DNA from: Ruminococcaceae bacterium UBA4871
GTDB taxonomy: Bacteria; Bacillota; Clostridia; Oscillospirales; Acutalibacteraceae
Reading direction: 5' to 3'
Length of the DNA: 35,177 bases
Assembly: GCA_002399445.1 (NCBI GenBank)
Contig: DHDR01000003.1
Coordinates: forward strand, 62,129-97,305
Positions 8,358 through 15,681 of this stretch are shown in pieces. Within the stretch, counting starts at the first letter, position 1, and every line of letters begins with the position of its first letter. The position numbers were made by a program, and so were the translations under genes. The notes under the pieces were generated by a model, which had not been told where the DNA came from, did not search any database, and was given only the letters and a program-made list of their open reading frames with translations.

Positions 8358-9230
8358 TTATTTGCCGCGCTCTGCCATTAAGACGGAGATTTCATCTGCA
8401 TTGATTCCGACCATTGCTTCTCCCAAATCGGTGGAAAGTTCAGCAAGCATTTCCGGATCATTGTAATTCGTTACGGCTTTCACGATAGCAGCAGCACGTT
8501 TGGCGGGATTGCCGGATTTAAAGATACCAGAGCCGACAAATACACCTTCTGCACCGAGCTGCATCATCAGAGCGGCATCTGCAGGTGTCGCAACACCGCC
8601 TGCAGCAAAGTTTACAACTGGCAAACGTCCATTGTCATGTACAGAACGGATAAGATCATGCGGCACTTCCAATTGTTTGGCTGCCTCATAGAGTTCGTCT
8701 TCACGCATATTTTGAATTTGGCGGATCTGACTGTTCATTTTGCGCATATGCTGAACAGCCTGGATAACGTCACCGGTGCCAGCCTCACCTTTTGTGCGAA
8801 TCATAGATGCACCCTCTGCAATGCGGCGAAGCGCTTCCCCCAAGTCTCTCGCACCACAGACGAATGGAACGTCAAATTTCGTTTTATCAATGTGATAAAC
8901 AGCATCAGCCGGGGACAGAACTTCACTTTCATCAATATAGTCAATATCAATTGCCTGCAGGATCTGTGCCTCTACAAAATGACCGATCCGCACTTTTGCC
9001 ATCACTGGAATGGAAACCGTTTTTTGGATGCTTCGTATCATTTTGGGGTCACTCATGCGGGACACACCGCCGGCTGCACGAATATCTGCTGGAATTCGTT
9101 CCAATGCCATAACGGCACAGGCTCCGGCTTGCTCGGCAATTTCCGCCTGTTCCGGCGAGGTCACGTCCATAATGACGCCGCCTTTGAGCATCTGCGCCAG
9201 GTTCTTGTTTAATTCATACCGATTTGACAT
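8358..9230 (-). CDS. pdxS: pyridoxal 5'-phosphate synthase subunit PdxS
   Basis: This subunit assembles PLP from ribose 5-phosphate, glyceraldehyde 3-phosphate and ammonia on a TIM barrel. Visible are MDVTSPEQAEIAE with the catalytic Asp22, MALERIPADIR, the imine-forming Lys79 in VMAKVRIGH, RTKGEAGTG with the second catalytic Lys, and the phosphate-binding loops FAAGGVATPADAALM and GVFVGSGIFKS. The 290-residue form starting at ATG 9230 is chosen because GGAGG lies 8 bp upstream; ATG 9245 overlaps the ribosome binding site. This DXP-independent pathway is the one used by most Gram-positives. Confidence 0.98.
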   Translation of the reverse strand: MSNRYELNKNLAQMLKGGVIMDVTSPEQAEIAEQAGACAVMALERIPADIRAAGGVSRMSDPKMIRSIQKTVSIPVMAKVRIGHFVEAQILQAIDIDYIDESEVLSPADAVYHIDKTKFDVPFVCGARDLGEALRRIAEGASMIRTKGEAGTGDVIQAVQHMRKMNSQIRQIQNMREDELYEAAKQLEVPHDLIRSVHDNGRLPVVNFAAGGVATPADAALMMQLGAEGVFVGSGIFKSGNPAKRAAAIVKAVTNYNDPEMLAELSTDLGEAMVGINADEISVLMAERGK

Positions 9231-9263
9231 TTCATAAGCCTCCATTTTTTGCTATTTCATTTT

Positions 9264-9291
9264 ATTATATTAAAATCTGTACTGATTACAA
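9264..9291 (-). promoter_or_regulatory. promoter of pdxST
   Basis: Minus strand TTGTAA (9291-9286), 16-bp spacer, perfect TATAAT (9269-9264), giving a leader of about 25 nt. Confidence 0.65.
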
Positions 9292-9428
9292 TATCCAGTA
9301 TATAAAAAATAGAAAGGAACAGTTAATGAACAGATTGTAAAAAGAGTGCACTTAATTTTCTAAGATATATAACCGATTAGACATAAAAATTATAGAATTT
9401 TTCACTGGACAGTGTAGGGGAAAAGAAA

Positions 9429-9485
9429 ATCCCTATAAAAAATTCCGAGCAGACTTATTTGTCTGTCCGGAACTTTTATAGGGAA
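9429..9485 (-). terminator. terminator after cstA
   Basis: A long inverted repeat pairs TCCCTATAAAA...TTCCG.GCAGAC with GTCTG.CCGGAA..TTTTATAGGGA around a TTATTT loop. It sits 5 bp past the cstA stop, upstream of the pdxS promoter. Confidence 0.75.
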
Positions 9486-9489
9486 AATC

Positions 9490-10944
9490 TCAGGATTCTG
9501 CAGGAATACCGGAGAGTCGGTCAGTTGGTTTCATGTTTGGAATAATTCCTTTTACAACATAAACTACAAAGCAAATGGCAGCAAAGATAACACCCACAGG
9601 ATAAGCAATTGCTGTGGATAAGTGCAGACATTCAGGTGCCATAAAGAGATAAGTAGCAGTTACTGCAGACATAAAGGTTGCCGGAATTGCTGCAACCAAA
9701 GAATATAATGTACCCTTTCTCCATTTGCACAGATAAGCTGCACCGGTCCAAAGGACAATCATAGCCAGTGTCTGGTTGGAGTATGAAAAATAGCGCCAGA
9801 TAACGGAGAAGTTTAACTGCGTAAGCAGTGCACCCGCAGCAAACAGCGGAATAGAGATCTTCAAACGGGAAGGGATACTTTTCTGATCAATGTGAAACCA
9901 GTCAGAGATCGTCAGACGGGCGCTGCGGAATGCAGTGTCAGCAGAAGTAATGGGGCAGATACCAACACCAACCACAGTAAGAATCACACCGACAGGGCCC
10001 AGCAGACCTTTACCAATATTATAGACCATAACGGACTGGTTGTTGTGGAGTGCATTACCGGCTGCATATAAACCCTTTGTTCCATGATAGAATGCAATAC
10101 CAACAGTTGCCCAGATAAGAGCAATGACTCCTTCTGCAACCATGGCACCATAAAAGATTCTGCGGTTTTTGCGCTCATCGTCAATGCAGCGACCAACCAG
10201 AGGTGCTTGTGTGGAGTGGAAACCTGAGCATGCACCACATGCCACAGTGACGAACATCATGGACCAGAATGGCGTTTTTGCTGGATGTTCGTTTGTCAAT
10301 GTCAATTCTTCAATTGGATAACCACCGGCAAAAATACCACCGATTACACCAACGCACATGACAATCAGTAACACACCGAAAATCGGGTAGATTTTACCGA
10401 TAATCTTATCAATTGGGAACATCGTGGCAAGAAAGTAATAGATTAAAAGTATTACAACCCAGAAATTCTTTGTCAAAATATTTGGAGTCAGTTCTGCAAA
10501 CAGGCCGGCGGGGCCGGTTGTGAAAGTTGCACCGATGAGCACAAGCAGAATTACGGAAAACACTCGCATGACCTGCAGCATAACTTTTCCAAGATTGTTT
10601 CCGACAACCTCAGAAATAGAAGCGCCGTCCTGCCTCATGGAAAGTGTACCACTTAAAAAGTCATGTACACCACCTGCAAAGATTGTGCCGAAAACAATCC
10701 AGATGTACACAATTGGACCCCATAGTGCACCTGCCAGTGCACCAAAAATTGGACCTAGACCAGCAATATTCAGCAGCTCGACTAAAAATGCACGCGGCGT
10801 GCTGATAGGAACAAAATCAACTCCGTCAGGATGTGCCTGACAGGGAGTTGGAGACTGATGTGGCTGGAAGACTTTGTCGACAAATTTTCCGTATGTGAAA
10901 TAGCCAATAATCAGCAAAGCCAAAGCCACAAAAAATGTAATCAT
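9490..10944 (-). CDS. cstA: CstA family carbon starvation / peptide or pyruvate transporter
   Basis: An integral membrane protein of 484 residues, the short clostridial form (E. coli CstA is about 700). It opens with a transmembrane segment and the family signature YFTYGKFVDKVF, then DFVPISTPRAFLVELLNIAGLGPIFGA and GGVHDFLSGTLSMR, CGACSGFHSTQAPLVGR and GVGICPITSADTAFRSARL, all CstA hallmarks. About a dozen hydrophobic segments follow. The family takes up peptides or pyruvate when preferred carbon is scarce; the substrate here is not determined. ATG 10944 has GAGGAGG 7 bp upstream. It is a single-gene unit with its own promoter, upstream palindrome and terminator, which suggests dedicated regulation. 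Confidence 0.93.
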   Translation of the reverse strand: MITFFVALALLIIGYFTYGKFVDKVFQPHQSPTPCQAHPDGVDFVPISTPRAFLVELLNIAGLGPIFGALAGALWGPIVYIWIVFGTIFAGGVHDFLSGTLSMRQDGASISEVVGNNLGKVMLQVMRVFSVILLVLIGATFTTGPAGLFAELTPNILTKNFWVVILLIYYFLATMFPIDKIIGKIYPIFGVLLIVMCVGVIGGIFAGGYPIEELTLTNEHPAKTPFWSMMFVTVACGACSGFHSTQAPLVGRCIDDERKNRRIFYGAMVAEGVIALIWATVGIAFYHGTKGLYAAGNALHNNQSVMVYNIGKGLLGPVGVILTVVGVGICPITSADTAFRSARLTISDWFHIDQKSIPSRLKISIPLFAAGALLTQLNFSVIWRYFSYSNQTLAMIVLWTGAAYLCKWRKGTLYSLVAAIPATFMSAVTATYLFMAPECLHLSTAIAYPVGVIFAAICFVVYVVKGIIPNMKPTDRLSGIPAES

Positions 10945-11014
10945 ATTTTTCCTCCTCTTATGTATTTTGTACAGTATTATCCCATAACTGCCTCTTTAAA
11001 TTCAACTATATATA

Positions 11015-11043
11015 ATAATAGAATACATAACAAATTCCATCAA
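11015..11043 (-). promoter_or_regulatory. promoter of cstA
   Basis: Minus strand TTGATG (11043-11038), 17 bp, TATTAT (11020-11015). The transcript start falls near 11008, about 65 nt before the ATG. Confidence 0.55.
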
Positions 11044-11049
11044 GGCCTA

Positions 11050-11085
11050 TAATATACAAAATAGTATTAATTATTTTGTATATTA
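11050..11085. promoter_or_regulatory. 14-bp palindromic operator upstream of cstA
   Basis: TAATATACAAAATA (11050-11063), an 8-bp spacer and its exact inverse TATTTTGTATATTA (11072-11085). It ends 7 bp before the cstA -35 box, the place of an activator site. A related half-site, TATTTTGTACA, occurs at 10963-10973 between the transcript start and the ribosome binding site. Confidence 0.6.
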
Positions 11086-11478
11086 ATGTATAAACATAAG
11101 TTAAAATTTATGGAGAAATCGACTCAAAACAATGTTAAAAAATTCCTCGGCACATGTGAATCAACCGCAAACAGCTTTTTAACTTTTAAGCAAGAAAAAC
11201 ATGCTGGAATATGATGAAATACCTTGAAAACCGGACCAATTAATTCAAAAGTGGTGACTGCTGTTTTTTGACATTTTTGTAATTATAAGATTAGAATGGG
11301 ATTTACATTGGCTTGTGAATCATTTGTATCAATGAAACTGCAGTAAGATTTTACATAATGTGGCTGTCAATGTTCATGTCAAAGAAAATTTATTCTCAAA
11401 TTTGAAATTCATGTAGACGAAAAAATCTATAATTTTAGTGCATATGATGTATGAATGAATCTTTAAATTTGAAAAATG

Positions 11479-11516
11479 CCAATGGGACTGTAAAATTTTC
11501 ATTCGCAGTCCCATTG
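11479..11516 (-). terminator. terminator of the 80-residue protein gene
   Basis: AATGGGACTG and CAGTCCCATT pair around a 15-nt loop about 16 bp after the stop codon. On the minus strand a T-rich tract follows. Confidence 0.75.
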
Positions 11517-11531
11517 ACAACATTTCAACCT

Positions 11532-11774
11532 TTACTGAAAATCGTGATTTTCTTTTTCTTCTTTCTGCAGGCCGTTTGGCTTTTTGTTTTCAGGCTTTGG
11601 AATGGTATAAAGATCTGTAAAAGATTCAGCTTCAGATTCCGATGCAGGCGGTGCCATGATGAGTCCGGTACATTCCTGTGTGGAAACCACATTATCTGAT
11701 TCGTTCAGATAATCATCCGAATAGCCACGGAGATCGTTATCTTCTCGTTCTGTCCTTCTTTTTTCCTTTGCCAT
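11532..11774 (-). CDS. small acidic protein of unknown function
   Basis: An 80-residue hydrophilic protein with no membrane segment. It begins Met-Ala-Lys with a basic stretch (KEKRRTERE), then an acidic stretch (DDYLNESDN), a short block STQECTGLIMAPPASESEAE with the only Cys, then TDLYTIPKPENKK and a charged tail. I do not recognise a function; the ECTGLI-x-PP block looks like a conserved motif of small Clostridia proteins, but that is memory, not a search. ATG 11774 has AAGGAG 9 bp upstream; the longer frame from 11891 lacks one. The leader pairs CTTCCG (11788-11793) with CGGAAG (11808-11813), which would partly cover the ribosome binding site. It stands alone with its own terminator. Confidence 0.7.
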   Translation of the reverse strand: MAKEKRRTEREDNDLRGYSDDYLNESDNVVSTQECTGLIMAPPASESEAESFTDLYTIPKPENKKPNGLQKEEKENHDFQ

Positions 11775-12074
11775 AGCGTCACATCTCCTTCCGAATTTTA
11801 TTTTGTCCGGAAGAGCATGAAATAGGCCTGAAAAATATTGTCTGCACAATTTCTGAGAAATAAAACATCTATCAAAAATGCAAATTTTCACACATAAAAC
11901 ACAATGTGCAAGCTGAAAGTCTAAAAATTATGTAAATTTTAAATTAAAATCTATGAAAACAATCTCAAAATTTCAACATTTTCAATTCTTTTACAACAAT
12001 TGTTGACATTCACCGAATCGGCGACTATTATGATAGAAAGCCGAATTATAACAGGGAATAGAGAGGTGACGCCT
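11775..12074. other. divergent intergenic region between the small protein and the XRE-cupin gene
   Basis: It holds the ribosome-binding-site hairpin of the left gene and the promoter of the right gene. No confident promoter for the left gene was found in the AT-rich middle. Confidence 0.4.
12003..12031 (+). promoter_or_regulatory. promoter of the XRE-cupin regulator
   Basis: Consensus TTGACA (12003-12008), 17 bp, TATTAT (12026-12031). The hexamer CCGAAT occurs inside the spacer (12013-12018) and again after the -10 near 12043, a possible autoregulatory direct repeat. Confidence 0.7.
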
Positions 12075-12662
12075 ATGAATGCGAATGCAGCAATTGGTGC
12101 CAAGGTGAAAGAACTCCGAATTAAAAAGAAATTCACATTGAAACAGTTGAGTATGGCCTGTGGGCTTTCAATTGGGTTTTTATCCCAATTTGAACGTGGA
12201 ATTTCTTCAATTGCGCTTGATTCCCTGGAGAAACTTGCAGATGTGTTGGAGGTTCCGCTGGCATTTCTTTTTGAAGATGGACAGATGCCGAAAAATCAAG
12301 ATCCCGTCGTACATGGCATAGAATTGCAGCCTAATGCTGTCAGCGATAAGTTTTATCAGTGTAAGTTAACAAAACAGAATGTGAATGAGGCAATGCTGCC
12401 ACAAATCATTATCCTCATGCCTTATGCAGATGGAAAGCGTGCCCCGGAAATCTATTCACCCGAAAGAGAGAAATTTATATATGTGTTGGAAGGAGTCGCA
12501 ACACTTTTTTTGGAAGACAAACAATATGTATTATATCCGGGAGACAGTATACAAATTCATGCCTATCAGCAGCATAACTGGGAAAACCGAACGCCACGGA
12601 TAACCCGATTCTTAGTAATAAGTACCTTTCATGCTTCGTCAGATACTAAAGCGCAGAATTAA
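12075..12662 (+). CDS. XRE family transcriptional regulator with C-terminal cupin sensor
   Basis: A 195-residue two-domain regulator. Residues 7-65 are a lambda-repressor-type HTH (VKELRIKKKFTLKQLSMACG, SIGFLSQFERGISSIALDSL, KLADVLEVPLAFLF). Residues 105-185 are a cupin_2 barrel (FIYVLEGVATLFLEDKQYVLYPGDSIQIHAYQQHNWEN) that usually binds a small ligand or metal; His residues in the AYQQHNW stretch are in place. Family members often control nearby transport or amine/amino-acid catabolism genes, but no metabolic operon adjoins. ATG 12075 follows AGAGGTG; the longer frame begins inside the promoter. It converges on tatD with only 59 bp between and no terminator there. Confidence 0.92.
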   Translation: MNANAAIGAKVKELRIKKKFTLKQLSMACGLSIGFLSQFERGISSIALDSLEKLADVLEVPLAFLFEDGQMPKNQDPVVHGIELQPNAVSDKFYQCKLTKQNVNEAMLPQIIILMPYADGKRAPEIYSPEREKFIYVLEGVATLFLEDKQYVLYPGDSIQIHAYQQHNWENRTPRITRFLVISTFHASSDTKAQN

Positions 12663-12721
12663 GGTAATTTAAAAAAATTTTATAGAGTGGGGAGGAGGCT
12701 GGATCTATCTGCACAGTTTAT

Positions 12722-13507
12722 TTATTGTGTAATCCCGAAAAGTTCCTGCGCATTTTTGCATCCGGCATCCAGCACTTCCTGAGCGGAGATCCCACGTGCA
12801 GCCGCAATGACTTCAGCGGAATGTGGAATCATGGAGGAATCACAGCGCTGGCCACGGCAGGGGACAGGAGCCATATAAGGGCAGTCTGTTTCATTTAGGA
12901 GCCTGTCCAGTGGAACGGCTGCTGCTACCTGCAAAGGCTTTTTTGCGTTTTTAAATGTTACTGCCCCGCCGAGACCGATGTACATACCAAGTTTGAGGAC
13001 TTCGCGCATCATTTCCACACTGCCGGAAAAGCAGTGAACCACACCACGCGGATGGTATTGCTGCAAAAGTTCCAGCGTATCTGCATGTGCTTCCCGGTCG
13101 TGGATGATAACAGGCAGACCATAATGGCTGGCAAGTTTCAACTGAGCGGCGAATGCAGCTTTCTGTTTTTCGCGCGGTGGATTTTCCGGGAAATGATAAT
13201 CAAGGCCGATTTCACCGACTGCCGCAATTTTATTCTCCTCTTTATGCTGCAGCATTTGCTCTAAGTTCGGGAGCCATTCAGTCTGGGAATCACCAATTTC
13301 TTCCGGATGGATTCCAACAGCGGCATGAATAAAAGAATACTGGTTTGCCAATGTGATCGCTTTTTTGCATCCGTCGAGGCTGGCTCCACAGTCAATCAGG
13401 TGGCAGATGCCTTTCTGCGGCAGTTCAGCCAAAACTGCCTTTCGATCTTTGTCAAAAGCTTCATCATCATAGTGCGCATGACTGTCAAATATATGTGTAT
13501 AGGACAC
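12722..13507 (-). CDS. tatD: TatD family metal-dependent deoxyribonuclease
   Basis: A cytoplasmic TIM-barrel hydrolase of 261 residues with two-metal 3'-5' nuclease activity in the family. Metal ligands are visible as DSHAHYDD (His10, His12), the Glu in AVGEIGLDYH, the His residues in PVIIHDREAH and VVHCFSGS, and the Asp in LNETDCPYMAP. It begins with GTG at 13507, with AGGGGGA 8 bp upstream. It lies downstream of metG in the same direction, a common Gram-positive pairing, but the hairpin between them has its T-run on the wrong strand to end metG transcripts. No terminator follows the stop. Confidence 0.95.
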   Translation of the reverse strand: MSYTHIFDSHAHYDDEAFDKDRKAVLAELPQKGICHLIDCGASLDGCKKAITLANQYSFIHAAVGIHPEEIGDSQTEWLPNLEQMLQHKEENKIAAVGEIGLDYHFPENPPREKQKAAFAAQLKLASHYGLPVIIHDREAHADTLELLQQYHPRGVVHCFSGSVEMMREVLKLGMYIGLGGAVTFKNAKKPLQVAAAVPLDRLLNETDCPYMAPVPCRGQRCDSSMIPHSAEVIAAARGISAQEVLDAGCKNAQELFGITQ

Positions 13508-13528
13508 CCAATTTTCCCCCTGTAAATG

Positions 13529-13566
13529 CAGGGCTGCTGAAATAGCAATCAGCAGCCCTGTTTTTT
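13529..13566 (+). terminator. intrinsic terminator facing rightward between tatD and metG
   Basis: Perfect 12-bp stem CAGGGCTGCTGA (13529-13540)/TCAGCAGCCCTG (13549-13560), 8-nt loop, then six T on the plus strand. Both flanking genes are on the minus strand, where the hairpin is preceded by A and followed by CATTTAC, so it should stop plus-strand transcription best. Confidence 0.75.
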
Positions 13567-13578
13567 ATTTTATTTACA

Positions 13579-15528
13579 TTAACGGATTTTGCTGCCGGCT
13601 GGGATATCCTTAAGAAAAACAACTTTTACATCATTTTCTCCGGCATCGGCCGCTAAAATCATGCCTTGGCTTTCTACGCCGCAGAGTTTTGCGGGCTTCA
13701 GATTTGCGACCAGCACAATTGTTTTGCCAATCAGATCTTCCGGTTTGTACCATTGGGAGATGCCGCTGCAAACGGTGCGTGGTACGCCGGTGCCATCATC
13801 CAGCGTGAGTTTCAGCAGCTTTTTGGCACGCTTGATTTTTTCACAGTCCATAATTTTTGCCGCACGCAGTTCCACCTTTGCAAAGTCATCAATCGTGATT
13901 TGGGCAATACCTGCCAACTCTTCTTTGACTTTATTTTTTGATTGTTCTGCGGCGGGATTCGGAATTAATTGATTGAGTTCCGCAATTTCCTTTTCCACGT
14001 CAATGCGGGGAAAGAGCGCATCTCCCTTTGTTACAATACAGCCGACTGGAAAGTGTCCAAAACTGCCGGCGCGCTCATAGGTACAGTCTTTTGCAGAAAG
14101 CCCCAACTGTGCCTGCATTTTTGGAGTCGTATTCGGCATAAACGGGAAAATCAGGATTGATACGATGCGCAGTGCTTCACAAAGATGGTCCATCACAGCC
14201 GCTAAACGGGCTTTTTGAGTTTCATCTTTGCCAAGTGCCCATGGCGCCGTTTCATCAATATACTTATTAGTGCGTGCAATAAACTGCCAGATAGATTCCA
14301 GTGCTTTACTGAATTGGTAGGAGTCAATTGCCGCGTCACATTTGCTGCGCAGTGCATTGCCCATGGACTCCAATTCGTGGTCCGGATCGGCAGTTTTTTG
14401 TTCCTGCGGAATCGTGCCGCCGAAATATTTCTGCACCATAGCAGTTGTGCGGGAGAGCAAGTTGCCGAGGTCGTTGGCAAGGTCGGAATTAATGCGGTTA
14501 ATTAATGCTTCATTGGTAAACAGGCCGTCACTTCCGAAAGGAATCTCACGCAAAAGGAAGTAGCGGATTGCATCCACCCCATAGCGGTCACACAGAATAT
14601 ATGGATCCACTACATTGCCTTTGGACTTGCTCATTTTCGTACCGTCCCCAAAAAGCAGCCAGCCGTGACCGTATACCTGCTTGGGAAGCGGCAAATCAAG
14701 CGCCATCAGAATGGCTGGCCAGATGATTGTGTGAAAACGTACAATTTCCTTTCCAACAAATTGAACATCGGCAGGCCAGTATTTTTTGAAATCGCTGTCA
14801 TCATCACTGCCATATCCAAGCGCTGTGATATAGTTCGGCAGCGCATCCAACCAGACATAGACAGTATGTTTGGGATCAAAGTCAACGGGTATGCCCCAAT
14901 GTACACTGGTACGGGAAACACACAAATCCTGCAGTCCCTGATTGATAAATGCAATCATTTCATTTTTGCGGCTTTCCGGTTGAATGAAGTTAGGATGATC
15001 TTCATAAAATTTGAGCAGCCGGTCGGCATACTTCGACAGACGGAAAAAATATGCTTCTTCTGAAGCCCACTTGACGTCGCGGCCGCAGTCTGGACATTTG
15101 CCGTCTTTGAGCTGGGTTTCTGTCCAGAAGGATTCACAGTCTGTGCAGTACCAGCCTTCATATTTCCCCTTGTAAATTTCTCCTTTATCATGCAGCTGCC
15201 TAAAGATCTTTTGAATTCCTTTAACATGATAACTGTCAGTTGTCCGGATGAAGCGATCATTGGAAATATCCAGCAGAGCCCATAAATCTTTAAAGACCTT
15301 GCTTGTGCCATCTACATATTCTTTCGGTGTGATACCGGCAGCGGCGGCTTTTTGTTCAATTTTCTGGCCGTGTTCATCCGTGCCGGTCAGGAACATGACA
15401 TCATAGCCTTGCATTCGCTTGTACCGGGCAATCGCATCACTGGCTACGGTGCAGTAGCTGTGACCGATATGCGGTTTTCCAGAAGGATAGTAAATGGGCG
15501 TTGTGATGTAAAATGTCTTTTTCTCCAT
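13579..15528 (-). CDS. metG: methionine-tRNA ligase MetG
   Basis: It charges tRNA-Met, including the initiator, with methionine using ATP. At 649 residues it has the full bacterial architecture: the catalytic Rossmann fold with HIGH at residues 20-23 (GKPHIGH), a single zinc knuckle (YCTDCE...CPDC, about residues 126-147), KMSKS near residue 300 (DGTKMSKSKGNVVDP), the helical anticodon-binding domain, and a C-terminal OB-fold tRNA-binding domain (VELRAAKIMDCEKI... to ...LCGVESQGMILAA) that dimerises the enzyme. GGAGG precedes ATG 15528. The leader is only about 30 nt, so there is no T-box. Confidence 0.98.
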   Translation of the reverse strand: MEKKTFYITTPIYYPSGKPHIGHSYCTVASDAIARYKRMQGYDVMFLTGTDEHGQKIEQKAAAAGITPKEYVDGTSKVFKDLWALLDISNDRFIRTTDSYHVKGIQKIFRQLHDKGEIYKGKYEGWYCTDCESFWTETQLKDGKCPDCGRDVKWASEEAYFFRLSKYADRLLKFYEDHPNFIQPESRKNEMIAFINQGLQDLCVSRTSVHWGIPVDFDPKHTVYVWLDALPNYITALGYGSDDDSDFKKYWPADVQFVGKEIVRFHTIIWPAILMALDLPLPKQVYGHGWLLFGDGTKMSKSKGNVVDPYILCDRYGVDAIRYFLLREIPFGSDGLFTNEALINRINSDLANDLGNLLSRTTAMVQKYFGGTIPQEQKTADPDHELESMGNALRSKCDAAIDSYQFSKALESIWQFIARTNKYIDETAPWALGKDETQKARLAAVMDHLCEALRIVSILIFPFMPNTTPKMQAQLGLSAKDCTYERAGSFGHFPVGCIVTKGDALFPRIDVEKEIAELNQLIPNPAAEQSKNKVKEELAGIAQITIDDFAKVELRAAKIMDCEKIKRAKKLLKLTLDDGTGVPRTVCSGISQWYKPEDLIGKTIVLVANLKPAKLCGVESQGMILAADAGENDVKVVFLKDIPAGSKIR

Positions 15529-15565
15529 GTTTCTGCCTCCGAATTTTTGAACAGATTATTTTTTT

Positions 15566-15594
15566 ATTATACACGAATTTTCATAAAATTACAA
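15566..15594 (-). promoter_or_regulatory. promoter of metG
   Basis: Minus strand TTGTAA (15594-15589), 17 bp, TATAAT (15571-15566). Confidence 0.65.
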
Positions 15595-15611
15595 TTCTGA
15601 AAAGCAGGAAT

Positions 15612-15642
15612 AAAAAGCAGACCCATTACAGGCCTGCTTGGC
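15612..15642 (-). terminator. terminator of the LCP gene
   Basis: On the minus strand AGCAGGCC pairs with GGGTCTGCT (one G-U pair), followed by TTTTTATT. It lies about 40 bp past the LCP stop. Confidence 0.75.
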
Positions 15643-15681
15643 AGAACTCATAGCGATTGAAATTATAAGGTGTGAGACCTT

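Larger units (their letters stand above)
10945..11531. other. AT-rich intergenic region right of cstA
   Basis: Besides the cstA promoter and palindrome (to 11085) and the terminator of the small minus-strand gene (11480-11516), I see no gene in about 390 bp of very AT-rich sequence (11090-11480). No structured RNA was recognised. Confidence 0.5.

Noticed and set aside
8637..9212. 191-codon plus-strand frame inside pdxS
   Set aside because: It lies antisense to a near-invariant PdxS; there is no ribosome binding site.
10945..11450. Structured RNA or riboswitch upstream of cstA
   Set aside because: The region is AT-rich with a DNA-type palindrome upstream of the promoter; no conserved RNA core was recognised.
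11451..11699. 82-codon plus-strand frame
   Set aside because: It begins in the terminator hairpin and overlaps the better supported minus-strand 80-residue gene.
15529..15681. T-box riboswitch before metG
   Set aside because: The promoter lies within 40-70 bp of the start codon, leaving no room for a T-box leader.
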